Shown: in pieces, positions 6,637-14,709 of the stretch
Layout of the letters: every line of letters begins with the position of its first letter
Numbering within the stretch: the first letter of the stretch is position 1
Assembly: GCF_009911595.1 (NCBI RefSeq)
Contig: NZ_QWKG01000032.1
Span: 1-46,168 of the forward strand
Length of the DNA stretch: 46,168 nucleotides
From: Colidextribacter sp. OB.20
Lineage (GTDB): Bacteria > Bacillota > Clostridia > Oscillospirales > Oscillospiraceae
Direction: 5' to 3'
The notes under the pieces: model-generated
Told to the model about the DNA's origin: nothing
What the model saw: the letters and a program-made list of their open reading frames with translations, nothing else
Databases searched by the model: none
Made by a program: the position numbers and the translations under genes

Positions 6637-7833
6637 CTACGCCTGACCAGCTTTTTTCAAAGCATCTCTGAAAATTTGGCTGGCCCGTTTTATACTTTCC
6701 TGGTCTGCGTGTGTGTACATACGGAGGGTGACGGCCTTGTCGCTGTGCCCCAACTTTTCGGATACGCTGGCGATATCGGCACCGTTGATAATAGCGATGC
6801 TGGCAAACGTGTGACGCAATTTATGGGGGTGAAGACCGGGTACATCATACTTCTTGGAGAATTTCTGCATGTACCTGGCTGGAGACTGAGGGTGCATCGG
6901 CTCTGGGCTGTCCTGCTGAGTGAAGACATAGGTGCTGATGGCGTGTCCTGCCTGCTCCAATCTGAGCTGCTGGAGCAGACCGATGATCTCCGGGTCAACG
7001 TCAATCGTCCTCACCTTGCCGCTCTTAGGTGTGTCCAAGTAAATGCCCTTTTGTGGTGTATAACAGAGGTTTCCTCGAATCGTGATCGTTCTGGCCTGGG
7101 AGTCTATATCCTTCCACTGCAATCCACAGCATTCGCCCCGACGGATGCCGGTGTCGATTAGTAAGCGCATCAAGGTACGCCACTTCAACGGCTCATGTTC
7201 CAGTGCGTTAAAGATACGCTGGACCTCATCAATTGTGTAAGCCTCTACGTCCTTGTCCTTGATTTCGCCCTTACGCGGTTTGGGCCGCTCCACCTTATCC
7301 ATAGGATTGGCAGAGATTACATCGGCCATATAGGCCATTTTGAAAAGGCTGTGCAGGATGGTATAGACCTTGACACAGGTTGCGTGGGCTTTGCCATCCG
7401 ATTGCATAGAGAGCAACAGAGCGGAGATATTGGCCGGGGTAATATCGGGCATTTTCAGATTGCCCAGAGCCGGATATATCCAGTGATTGAGATTGCCCTG
7501 GTAAGCGCACCGGCCATTCTCGCTCATTGTGACGCCCTTAGCTGGCATAAATACTGCTTCGCCGTACTGTCGCAACGTCTGAATCTTTGTGGCCTCCCGC
7601 TTCTGCCGGAGGTCGCTTTCTTTTTGCTCCGCACGACTGACGACCTCGCCTTCCCGACAGCGGCGCTCAAATTCCGAGGCCTCCTTTGCCAGTGTACGTT
7701 CAATAGCCTTTTGCCCCCAGCCCTCCGGAGGATACCAGCGGGTGGTTAGGTAGGACTTCCCCCGTCCACGGCTGACCCGGATCTCATAGAAGATTTGTCC
7801 GTCTTTGGTGGTTCGTTTTCTGGTTGATGCCAT
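6637..7833 (-). CDS. int: Tyrosine integrase B (Tn916-like Int family)
   Basis: 398 residues from the ATG at 7833, which has a GGAAAGGA ribosome-binding site; longer frames upstream lack one. It has an N-terminal arm-binding region (~1-70, with KRTTKDGQIFYEIRVSRGRG), a SAM-like core-binding domain (~100-190) and a C-terminal catalytic domain. All catalytic boxes are intact: Arg in DTGIRRGECCGL, HxxR in LHPHKLRHTFAS, His in LGHSDKAVTL and Tyr in RMYTH. It would integrate and excise element B at the tRNA-Thr 3' end. The XRE repressor lies just upstream on the same strand (stop 17 bp before this start), so the two are likely co-transcribed. Confidence 0.93.
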   Translation of the reverse strand: MASTRKRTTKDGQIFYEIRVSRGRGKSYLTTRWYPPEGWGQKAIERTLAKEASEFERRCREGEVVSRAEQKESDLRQKREATKIQTLRQYGEAVFMPAKGVTMSENGRCAYQGNLNHWIYPALGNLKMPDITPANISALLLSMQSDGKAHATCVKVYTILHSLFKMAYMADVISANPMDKVERPKPRKGEIKDKDVEAYTIDEVQRIFNALEHEPLKWRTLMRLLIDTGIRRGECCGLQWKDIDSQARTITIRGNLCYTPQKGIYLDTPKSGKVRTIDVDPEIIGLLQQLRLEQAGHAISTYVFTQQDSPEPMHPQSPARYMQKFSKKYDVPGLHPHKLRHTFASIAIINGADIASVSEKLGHSDKAVTLRMYTHADQESIKRASQIFRDALKKAGQA

Positions 7834-7849
7834 AAAAATTCCTTTCCTT

Positions 7850-8392
7850 TTATTTGCGTTGGTAAGGGTGTTCCATAGAAATCCCCCTTTTCTTCTGGCT
7901 CTGTGCATCCAAAAATTCTCCGTAGGATACTAGTTTTTCCTGATCCTTGGCATCAAGCGTTGACACCAATTCTCCCAAGATTCGGAGAGTGCGCATTTTT
8001 GTGTCCTGACCATTGTTATTAAATTGGTAGAGGGTCAAAAGTGCAGACCGCAGCTCAGATTCCAATTTGCCGCCGTGTGCAGGGGCTTTGACCAAAATGT
8101 ACTTTTTGTTTCTGCCCTCAATCGAAATTCCATCTGTAATCAGCGGCAAAACTTCCTGCATCTTGTCTTGGCGCTCTGTTTCGCTGGTCAGCAGACCGCC
8201 CCAGTCCATCAGTTCATCGGGAATCGTGTCAAGCGCGTCAGCCAGAGGCTTCAGCAGGCTGGCGGGCATCTCGATAGCGTCGCTCTCATAGCGGTAAATA
8301 GTGGCGCGGTTCTTGCCCAGCTTGGCGGCCAAATCGTCCACCGACATACCGAGCTGCTTGCGGCGGGTGCGGATTCTTTCTCCTGTGGTCAT
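7850..8392 (-). CDS. XRE-family transcriptional repressor of element B
   Basis: The ATG at 8392 is preceded by CAGGAGGG. Residues ~4-60 (MTTGERIRTRRKQLGMSVDD, then LAAKLGKNRATIYRYE) form a Cro/CI-type HTH. The 120-residue C-terminal part lacks a LexA-like Ser/Lys protease motif and is mostly helical. It lies between the integrase and the excisionase-like genes, with divergent promoters upstream (8424-8452 and 8502-8530). This is the classic arrangement of an element repressor controlling excision. The protein is 180 aa. Confidence 0.88.
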   Translation of the reverse strand: MTTGERIRTRRKQLGMSVDDLAAKLGKNRATIYRYESDAIEMPASLLKPLADALDTIPDELMDWGGLLTSETERQDKMQEVLPLITDGISIEGRNKKYILVKAPAHGGKLESELRSALLTLYQFNNNGQDTKMRTLRILGELVSTLDAKDQEKLVSYGEFLDAQSQKKRGISMEHPYQRK

Positions 8393-8423
8393 GGTGTTCC
8401 CTCCTGTTTTGTAATAGTGCTTC

Positions 8424-8452
8424 ATTATACCACGCTAGTCGCAAAAAAGCAA
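8424..8452 (-). promoter_or_regulatory. Promoter of the XRE-int B unit
   Basis: On the minus strand TTGCTT (8452-8447) and a perfect TATAAT (8429-8424) are 17 bp apart, about 30 bp upstream of the repressor start. Confidence 0.65.
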
Positions 8453-8501
8453 TATATATTTTCGTAAAATTATAATAATTTCAGAATAAGGAAAATTAGT
8501 A

Positions 8502-8530
8502 TTGACAGTGGCACATGACAGGTGTATGAT
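8502..8530 (+). promoter_or_regulatory. Promoter of the excisionase-like/replication genes of element B
   Basis: TTGACA (8502-8507) and TATGAT (8525-8530) are spaced 17 bp apart. This strong promoter points toward the small HTH genes at 8606 and 8826, back to back with the repressor promoter. The intervening DNA is the likely operator region. Confidence 0.7.
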
Positions 8531-8605
8531 TTGAATATCGCATATAAGCAATAAGAACAGACGGCGCGGCGAGTGTGTGAAATTTATGCAAAGGAGGTAA
8601 TGCCT

Positions 8606-8779
8606 ATGGTTCCATTCCAAAAAATTACGGAAGCCTGCAAGACCACGGGGTTGTCGCAGTATTTTCTGCGGCAGGGATGTAAGGACGGCACGATCCCGCA
8701 CATCAAAAGCGGCGGCGTGTACTACATCAATGTCCAAGCACTCGTGGAACAGTTGGGCAAAAAAGAGCAGTCCGACTGA
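8606..8779 (+). CDS. Small excisionase-like DNA-binding protein (57 aa)
   Basis: The start is the ATG at 8606 (MVPFQKITEACKTTGLSQYF), which has a perfect AAAGGAGG eight bases upstream; an in-frame ATG at 8585 sits upstream of that site. The fold suggested is a winged HTH of the MerR/excisionase type: ITEACKTTGLSQYFLRQGCKDGTIPHIKSGGVYYINVQAL. It would bind arm DNA and steer the integrase to excision, or regulate transfer genes. It is the first gene after the strong promoter at 8502. Confidence 0.75.
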   Translation: MVPFQKITEACKTTGLSQYFLRQGCKDGTIPHIKSGGVYYINVQALVEQLGKKEQSD

Positions 8780-8825
8780 ACACCGGCAAAAAACTGCAAT
8801 ACGCGGAGAAAGGAGGTAAATACCT

Positions 8826-9056
8826 GTGGACAACAAAGCGACGAACAAGCTGCGTCGGGAGTATCCCAACTTTACACCACTGAAGGTAGCTTCGGAACTG
8901 TTAGGCGTCTCGCCCCGTCAGCTGTCCAAGCTGGTAGCGGAGGGCCGGGAGCCGTTCTGCCTGCTGGGTGCCAACATTGGGACACGACAGCGGTATATCC
9001 GCATCTATACCGAGCGGCTGATTGCGTATCTTAACGGCAACTCTCTGGAGGACTAA
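8826..9056 (+). CDS. Second excisionase-like HTH protein (76 aa)
   Basis: Starts at a GTG with AAAGGAGG upstream. The sequence FTPLKVASELLGVSPRQLSK followed by LVAEGREPFCLLG is a helix-turn-helix; the end, RYIRIYTERLIAYLNG, resembles the wing and tail of ICE excisionases. It is 46 bp downstream of the first small HTH gene, in the same transcription unit. Gram-positive elements often carry such pairs of small basic DNA-binding proteins next to XRE and Int. Confidence 0.72.
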   Translation: MDNKATNKLRREYPNFTPLKVASELLGVSPRQLSKLVAEGREPFCLLGANIGTRQRYIRIYTERLIAYLNGNSLED

Positions 9057-9185
9057 GCGAAGGCTTTAGTAATTGAGGGGGGTGATTGTTTTCCGTGAAA
9101 GCAGTCACGAAATCGGGCGGCAGGTCAACAGCTTTGGAAGAAGCCGCTGGTCTGACCGCCCAATCTTTCTATTTGGAGGAGACAG
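9057..9185. other. Leader between HTH gene and replication-relaxation-like gene
   Basis: A GGGCGG..GGTCA / TGACCGCCC inverted repeat (about 9115-9164) followed by a U-rich tail could act as an attenuator. A 34-codon GTG-started frame (9095-9196) overlaps the downstream start by a few codons and could be a leader peptide; support is weak. Confidence 0.3.
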
Positions 9186-10289
9186 ATGAGACTACATGAA
9201 AACCAATTAAAGCTGATTCGCCATCTGACCCGATTTAATCTTTTGGACTATCCCGGGTGTCTGCACCTGTTGGATACAGAGAGGACTGGAGACCAGGTAG
9301 CCCTGTCCTATGCGTTTCGGCCACTGACGAAAAACAAGTACCTCACCAAACGCAAGGACGGCAGCGTGTCGATTTTAGCAAAGGGCAGAAGATTGTTCCC
9401 TGATGTCAAGCCGTTAATCTCAGTAGGCGGTGGGGAGCAATCTGTCCAGCGAGTGATGGAGGTCTCTCGTATGGCTATGCTGATGAAAGAGCACAGCATC
9501 CCAGCCGTTGCGGAAGTGCCGAAGTCATCGGAGCCGGTATTTATTCCCTCAGCCTGCTGGCGAAGTATCGCACCAGGTATCTTGTCCACCACCTGATTTA
9601 CTGGGATGCTACTGGCAGGAAAAGAGAAACTGGCCGTCTATGACATTGGGGACGGGAGCATGGAGTGGCACGTGCGGGCGGAGGGATCACTGTTCTATAC
9701 AAAGTACGGTAGTTATGAAACAAAGGCCACTGGAATGATTTTGATGTGTCAGGACGGCAAGCGAAATAAGACAGCAAGAAATATCATCCGTCAGACGATG
9801 TGGAGCCGGCGGCAACTTCTCTCTGATATTTGCCTGGAGCGCAATAAACCGACCTGCTGGTCCCGTTCTCCTATTAAGTTGCGGGCGCAATATGAGCACG
9901 TCTATTTAACTACACCGAAGTGGTTCTGTACGGACATACAGGCCATATTGTTCTCAGAGAGCGAAGTAGGTAACCAGTGCAAAAATGGAACCAGGTCACA
10001 TGATCCGGCACAAGGCGACTACGAAAAGTGGCCTTACCGCTTTTTTGTCAACCCAGCGACCGACTTACTGAAATATGTCTATTTTTTCTCAGCGGTGAAG
10101 GAACTGAAAAAACTTTTGGAAAGCGATATGCCCACACCGCCAGAGGTTCGGTATGCAGTTTGCTACCGGAAGCAGGACAGGCCGATTCTGCGAATGTACC
10201 CGGATGTGATAGAATTGGAGGGGACACAGTTTTATGAATATCTGTCTGAAGAAAACGATAGCGCAGATCGAGCAGTGCCTACTGGATAA
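9186..10289 (+). pseudogene. Replication-relaxation-like protein, interrupted by one in-frame TGA
   Basis: The ATG at 9186 follows TTGGAGGAG. Residues 1-136 contain an N-terminal winged helix (ENQLKLIRHLTRFNLLDYPG) typical of replication-relaxation-type proteins encoded beside transfer genes in Gram-positive ICEs. The frame stops at TGA (9594-9596), then stays open in the same frame to 10289. The downstream text (GMLLAGKEKLAVYDIGDG, then MEWHVRAEGSLFYTKYGSYE) is clearly protein-like and continues the same domain. The simplest explanation is a single C-to-T change turning CGA (Arg) into TGA. The end overlaps the next gene by 56 bases. Confidence 0.65.
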
Positions 10290-10815
10290 CGGTATAGCAA
10301 ACGTAGACCAACTCCGCAAAATGTACGACCTGACACTGCGACTGCAAAGCCAGCTACTGTCGGTGATTTACGATATGGAGACCTTTGGCGGGGTTACGGA
10401 ACGAATCGCAGATGAGCATAGTGGTGGAGAAAATAAAAATTCTGTGGTGACGCTGACAATAGTGGAGCCACTGCCGTCTATGAAGCGATTGACTGAGGCA
10501 GTCGAGGAACATTGGAAAGCGATGATCCATGCGGCCATAGGGGAGGCGGCCCAACAGAGGCCCCTCCCCTATTTTGATAAGACTATGGTTGAGATTGAGA
10601 TCATCACTCCCAGAGGAAGCGATAATGCTAGACTGTGGGATACCTCCAACCGGTCCATCCAGGTGGTACTCAACAATCTGAAGGGTATCTTTTTTGAGGA
10701 CGACAACATGGAACATATGGCCTTTTCGGTGGTTGGATGGTGGGGAGAAAAAGGTGCCACGATTATCCGTATTTTGGATTTCGACAAATCACAGCAAATC
10801 AGAAGCATCACATGA
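10234..10815 (+). CDS. Hypothetical mobile-element protein, RusA-like C-terminal half
   Basis: 193 residues from an ATG preceded by GGAGGGG. The N-terminal part is helical (MNICLKKTIAQIEQCLLDNG...). The C-terminal part has DTSNRSIQVVLNNLKGIFFE followed by DDNMEHMAFSVVGWWGEKGATIIRI. This follows the layout of RusA-type Holliday-junction resolvases, in which a 'DNLxKxxxDaLnGi...DD' helix precedes a final beta strand, but the canonical PDxDN motif is only partly present. The function is therefore tentative. Its 3' end and trailing non-coding DNA are repeated at 32949-33190, and a short related piece occurs at 11203. Confidence 0.55.
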   Translation: MNICLKKTIAQIEQCLLDNGIANVDQLRKMYDLTLRLQSQLLSVIYDMETFGGVTERIADEHSGGENKNSVVTLTIVEPLPSMKRLTEAVEEHWKAMIHAAIGEAAQQRPLPYFDKTMVEIEIITPRGSDNARLWDTSNRSIQVVLNNLKGIFFEDDNMEHMAFSVVGWWGEKGATIIRILDFDKSQQIRSIT

Positions 10816-10922
10816 GGGCTGATTTTTAGACGAAACTATGAGATTTGAAAAATATCATAGCGAACAGAGCGAAGCGAAAAATGTGTGTTGGTCTTGGACT
10901 TCAATCGGCCATGATGTGTTGT
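10686..10922 (+). repeat. ~240-bp direct repeat (RusA-like 3' end plus trailer), copy 1
   Basis: This block covers the last ~43 codons of the RusA-like gene and about 105 bp of downstream non-coding DNA. It matches 32949-33190 throughout with scattered substitutions; shared stretches include TTTTTTGAGGACGACAACAT and TTGGTCTTGGACTTCAATC. Similarity stops near 10922 and 33190. The two copies are in the same orientation and bracket 22 kb. Confidence 0.8.
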
Positions 10923-11198
10923 AAATTGAGAGTGAAACCGGTCATGGTAAAACAGGTACAGAGAGGGGTTCTGAGAGGAGTGTCTGCCTGGGCAGACGCA
11001 ACGAGCAGAACAGGTTGAGGTGCGGAAAGAGGGCTTGCGTCGTTCCCGACGCAAGCCCTCTTTCCGCACTCGCTTTGGTATTATGATTTCCGGTTTCAAT
11101 GAATGATTAACCATTGGCTCCCCAATTTTGACGCATCAATCATCTTTTTAACGGCGTAAGGATGACCAGAACATGCCTGGTGCCTATCATCATCATGG
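10923..11198. repeat. Non-coding region with a perfect 23-bp hairpin
   Basis: A 23-bp perfect inverted repeat lies at 11020-11042 and 11047-11069 with a 4-nt TTCC loop. It is preceded by a smaller perfect hairpin, GTCTGCC-TG-GGCAGAC (10982-10997). Neither arm is followed by a clear T-run, so a simple intrinsic terminator is not the only reading; a structured RNA or an element end is possible. A 92-codon minus-strand frame across it (10836-11114) has no family resemblance and reads through the hairpin, so I do not call it. Confidence 0.55.
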
Positions 11199-11657
11199 CT
11201 ATCTTCTCTGAGGACGATAACATGGAGCACGATGTGACGGAGACGGCCTGTGCTGATTATGTCTATACTTTGCGCACAAATCTAGGGCGTCTTTTACTTT
11301 TTGGATGATATAACCGCCAATATCCCGGGAAGCATCTACGGTTTGAGCGCCCAAATGGGGAGAGCTAATGAAGTTATCACATTCGATCAGCGGCGAGTGG
11401 AATTTTGTATCCAGGCCTTCGTCAACCAGTTCTTCCTCCATAACATCAGAGGCATAGCCGCCGATCTTACCTGACTTTAAGGCCTCATACATATCCTCCT
11501 CGTTGACGATGCCGCCCCGGGCCATGTTCAGCACCACGGCGTCGTCCTTCATCCTGGCGATGGACTTGGCGTTAGACAGGTTCTTGGTCTCGGGGGTGAG
11601 GGGCATGTGGATGGTAACAAGGTCGGAGATCTTCAGTACCTCGTCGATGGACATACT
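11199..11657 (-). pseudogene. D-3-phosphoglycerate dehydrogenase (SerA-type) fragment
   Basis: The middle is a clear piece of the NAD-binding domain of a D-2-hydroxyacid dehydrogenase: SDLVTIHMPLTPETKNLSN, MARGGIVNEEDMYEALKSGK and SPHLGAQTVDASRDIG. The N-terminal substrate domain, the GxGxxG motif and the C-terminal regulatory part are absent, and the last ~20 residues (CAKYRHNQHRPS...) are out of family. Both ends are recombination junctions. A few bases further on (11203-11237, plus strand) is IFSEDDNMEHD, a remnant of the RusA-like protein. Confidence 0.75.
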
Positions 11658-11831
11658 TTTGGCGTGTTAAGGCAAGGGCGCAGACATCCGCGAAAACTCG
11701 CTCAAAGACGCCTTTGCCCTTGCGACAGGGAAATCAAACACATTCAAAAAGAGCCGTAAATCATCAGATTGGATAAGAATGGAATCACATTTATGAATTG
11801 CTTCTGCTGACAACTTGCAAAATGACATGAT
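11658..11831. other. Fragment zone with a short coding remnant
   Basis: On the plus strand, about 40 codons (approximately 11670-11794: GADIRENSLKDAFALATGKS, then NTFKKSRKSSDWIRMESHL and a stop) look protein-like but begin right after a stop codon with no start or ribosome-binding site. This is probably the tail of a lost gene. I do not recognise the family. Confidence 0.3.
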
Positions 11832-12692
11832 CTACCGATAGCCCTCATTGAGAAACATGGCCTTCACGGCCACCACCTCGTCGTGCTCCTCCTGGCTCAC
11901 CTGGACGGAGGAGTTCAGGGCTTTCAGGTCCGCCTTGACCGTTTCCAGGGCCTGTTCGGGGGTATCGGTCCGACCCTCCTCCACGCAGCGCCCCATCCGC
12001 CGGAGGACGATGGGGTGGGCGTAGCGGGATGGCAAGGGGAAGGGCTGGTAGTCCGTCAGGAATGCCTCCATGGCCGCCTTGGCTCGCTCCGCGCGGGACG
12101 GGATATCTTCTTCTCGTTTTTTCATTTTCCCGCCCCGGCGGGCGGAGAGGATGAGGTTCAGCTCCCTCAGCTGCCGGGCGGATTTGCTCAGCTCCAGATA
12201 CAGGTCGGGCCGCTTCTCCAGAACGGCCTCCGCCGCCTTGAGCGCCTTCAGCGTGGCCAGGGCCTCCCCGGTCAGCTCCGGTTTGGGAGGCTGTTCCCGT
12301 ACCCGCTCCTCCAGACGGACCTCCGCCGCCGCGCTCACCTGTTTGATCTCCGGGCGGACCCGCTTCAGATAGGCCAGCAGCTGGTCCACCTGCTCCTCGT
12401 ATTTGTAAGTGCACTGCTTCTCCCGGCCGCCGTCGTACTCCACCACCAGATAGGGGATGGAGGCGAACACGCCCTTGTGGGAGTAGCCCCCCTTGCTCAT
12501 GGCCACCCGCTTGAAGACCCGGGTGATCCCGCCGTAGGGCAGATAGTACCGGCAACTGCGGTAGAAGCTGCTGAGATACAGGGCCTTTTCCCCCACCCCG
12601 CAGGGGCCGAAGCGCTTGCAGGATTTCCGGTCCGCAATCAGGACGTCCTTATCCAGGGCCTCCAGGCCCAGCTGTACTGGTTTGAATAGCAT
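11832..12692 (-). CDS. Hypothetical protein (286 aa)
   Basis: A soluble protein with an N-terminal conserved-looking half (MLFKPVQLGLEALDKDVLIA, KSCKRFGPCGVGEKALYLSS, YLPYGGITRVFKRVAMSKGG). A charged helical middle (~125-215, rich in Glu/Arg/Leu and possibly a coiled coil) and a C-terminal ~70-residue helical segment follow. No transmembrane segments, signal or catalytic motif can be named. The two Cys in KSCKRFGPCG could bind metal. It lies 10 bp downstream of the DUF3795 gene on the same strand, so they are probably co-transcribed. Family unknown to me. Confidence 0.65.
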   Translation of the reverse strand: MLFKPVQLGLEALDKDVLIADRKSCKRFGPCGVGEKALYLSSFYRSCRYYLPYGGITRVFKRVAMSKGGYSHKGVFASIPYLVVEYDGGREKQCTYKYEEQVDQLLAYLKRVRPEIKQVSAAAEVRLEERVREQPPKPELTGEALATLKALKAAEAVLEKRPDLYLELSKSARQLRELNLILSARRGGKMKKREEDIPSRAERAKAAMEAFLTDYQPFPLPSRYAHPIVLRRMGRCVEEGRTDTPEQALETVKADLKALNSSVQVSQEEHDEVVAVKAMFLNEGYR

Positions 12693-12702
12693 GGATGATC
12701 GC

Positions 12703-13038
12703 CTAGTTCCTTTTCAGATTTTCCAGAGCCTCGGGGTTGTTGGAGATAACCGCTCCAACAATTTGACAATTTTCCAGCTCCGGACAGTCGCCGCAGGTCG
12801 CAACGCCCTTTTTCAGCGCACACTGGCGAATCTCACAGAGGCTGTCACAAAATACCGTTTTCACTCCCTCAACGCGGCAGCCTTGACAGTTGATATGTTC
12901 AGGCAGAATGGGAGCTTGATTTAACTCAGCCCATAATTTTGCGGTTTTTTCACGCAACACTTGGTCATCGTGAATGGTCGCAAGATAGGCGTCGCATTTT
13001 TCACAGTTCAGTCCGCAATATGCAATCATGTCTTTCAC
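12703..13038 (-). CDS. DUF3795 cysteine-rich protein
   Basis: 111 residues starting at a GTG (13038) with TTGGAGG nine bases upstream. The N-terminus MKDMIAYCGLNCEKCDAYLA is the signature of DUF3795 proteins, common small Cys-rich proteins in anaerobic Firmicutes and archaea. Further Cys are in NCQGCRVEG, VFCDSLCEIRQCALKKG and TCGDCPELENC, enough for zinc or Fe-S binding. No catalytic function is established for the family. The intact Cys pattern argues that the gene is functional. Confidence 0.85.
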   Translation of the reverse strand: MKDMIAYCGLNCEKCDAYLATIHDDQVLREKTAKLWAELNQAPILPEHINCQGCRVEGVKTVFCDSLCEIRQCALKKGVATCGDCPELENCQIVGAVISNNPEALENLKRN

Positions 13039-13115
13039 AGCGAGATACCTCCAAAACGAAAATTAAACGAACTGATTTTACCATGTCGGCCCCCAGGCGT
13101 CAAGACAAGCAGAAT

Positions 13116-13146
13116 ACCAGCCGCTGTCGTACAGGCAGCGGCTGGT
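13116..13146. terminator. Terminator between cstA and the DUF3795 gene
   Basis: ACCAGCCGCTG (13116-13126) pairs perfectly with CAGCGGCTGGT (13136-13146) across a 9-nt loop. It lies just past the cstA stop codon on the minus strand and would end the ATPase-VWA-CstA transcript. Confidence 0.65.
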
Positions 13147-13155
13147 GTTTTGGTG

Positions 13156-14643
13156 TTAGGCCTTGGCGGTCTGCTTCCTGGTGGCGTAGAGGAAGATACC
13201 CAGCAGGGCGGCGGCGAACACGATACCCACGGGGTAGGCCAGGGCGGTGTTGTAGGCCACCAGCTTGCGGGCGCCGTCCACCACCTCATGCTTGTTGAGC
13301 AGCTGGCCCAGGCACTCCTCGCCCAGGATGAAGTAGGTACAGGACACCGCGCTCATAAAGGTGGCGGGGACGGCGGTGATCCAGTAGTTCTTCTTCTGCT
13401 GGAACAGGTACATGCTGGCCGCCCAGAGGACGATCATGGCCAGGGTCTGGTTGGACCAGCTGAAGTACCTCCAGATGACATTGTAGTCGATCTTGCCCAG
13501 GGCGTTGCCGATGCCCAGGATGGCACCCGCGCCCAGCACGGGGACGCACAGTTTCAGGCGGTTGGCGTAGTTCTTCTGGTCGATCTTGAACCAGTCGGCC
13601 AGGGTGAGGCGTGCGGAGCGGAAGGCGGTGTCGCCGGAGGTGATGGGGCAGGCGATGACGCCCAGCATGGCCAGCACCATACCGGCGGAGCCCATGGTCT
13701 TCTGGCAGATGTCGTAGACGGCGGTGGGGCCGCCGGCACCCATACCCAGCAGCTCGGCGCCGGTGTAGATGGAGCAGCCGGCGGCGGCCCAGATCAGGGC
13801 GATGATGCCCTCGGAGATCATGGCGCCGTAGAACACCATGTGGCCCTGGCGCTCAGACTTCATGCAGCGGGCCATCAGCGGGGACTGGGTGGCGTGGAAG
13901 CCGGAAATGGCCCCGCAGGCCACGGTGATGAACATGAAGCTCCAGATGGGGGTGCCGGAGGGGTGCATGTTGTACAGGTGATCCCACAGCTCGGGGATGA
14001 CGTAGTTGGAGTTGGTGAGCACGCCGAAGGCCACGCCCACGGCCATGATAATCAGGCAGATGCCGAACACGGGGTAGATCTTGCCGATGACCTTGTCCAC
14101 AGAGATAAAGGTGGCGATGAAGTAGTAGATCAGGATGAGGATGAGCCAGAACATCTTGTTGGCCAGGATGCCGCCGGCGTTCTTGCACAGCAGCTGGAGC
14201 AGGCCGGCAGGGCCCACGGCAAAGACGGTGCCCACCATGATCAGCAGCACCACGCTGAACACCCGCATGACGTTCTTCATGCCGCCGCCCAGGTAGATAC
14301 CGGTGATCTCAGAGACGGACGCGCCGTCGTTGCGCTCAGAGAGCATACCGGCGAAGTAGTCGTGGACGCCGCCGGCGAAGATGGTGCCGAAGGTGATCCA
14401 CAGGAAGACGCTGGGGCCCCACAGGGAGCCGGACAGAGCGCCGAAGATGGGGCCCAGGCCGGCGATGTTCAGCAGCTGGACCAGGAACAGCTTCCACTGG
14501 GGCATGACCACATAGTCCACCCCGTCGTTGATGCGGACGGCGGGGGTCTCCCGGTCGTCCGGGCCGAAGGTGCTGTCCACCACTTTGCCGTAGACAAAGT
14601 AGCCGGCAATCAACAGGGCCAGACACACAAGAAAACTTACCAT
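13156..14643 (-). CDS. cstA: CstA-family carbon-starvation/pyruvate-type transporter
   Basis: 495 residues, ATG at 14643 with AAGGGAGG upstream. It is a polytopic membrane protein with roughly 13-15 hydrophobic segments. CstA landmarks include the N-terminal GYFVYGKVVD, the AGLGPIFGALSGSLWGP stretch, GGVHDYFAGMLSERN and the CPITSGDTAFRSARL block. The family imports pyruvate and, in some bacteria, peptides or amino acids during carbon limitation. This is the shorter Clostridial form, without the long C-terminal extension of E. coli CstA. It is 66 bp downstream of the VWA gene in the same direction, with a GC-rich hairpin between, so it may be read from the same transcript or its own promoter. 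Confidence 0.9.
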   Translation of the reverse strand: MVSFLVCLALLIAGYFVYGKVVDSTFGPDDRETPAVRINDGVDYVVMPQWKLFLVQLLNIAGLGPIFGALSGSLWGPSVFLWITFGTIFAGGVHDYFAGMLSERNDGASVSEITGIYLGGGMKNVMRVFSVVLLIMVGTVFAVGPAGLLQLLCKNAGGILANKMFWLILILIYYFIATFISVDKVIGKIYPVFGICLIIMAVGVAFGVLTNSNYVIPELWDHLYNMHPSGTPIWSFMFITVACGAISGFHATQSPLMARCMKSERQGHMVFYGAMISEGIIALIWAAAGCSIYTGAELLGMGAGGPTAVYDICQKTMGSAGMVLAMLGVIACPITSGDTAFRSARLTLADWFKIDQKNYANRLKLCVPVLGAGAILGIGNALGKIDYNVIWRYFSWSNQTLAMIVLWAASMYLFQQKKNYWITAVPATFMSAVSCTYFILGEECLGQLLNKHEVVDGARKLVAYNTALAYPVGIVFAAALLGIFLYATRKQTAKA

Positions 14644-14709
14644 AAATATACCTCCCTTATATTTCAGCCCGCCGCGTATGGTGCGCGGCCGGACCGTTTA
14701 ACAAAGTTT

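Noticed and set aside
10836-11114. A 92-codon minus-strand gene across the 23-bp hairpin
   Set aside because: It reads through both arms of a perfect hairpin and through the repeated trailer, and has no family resemblance.
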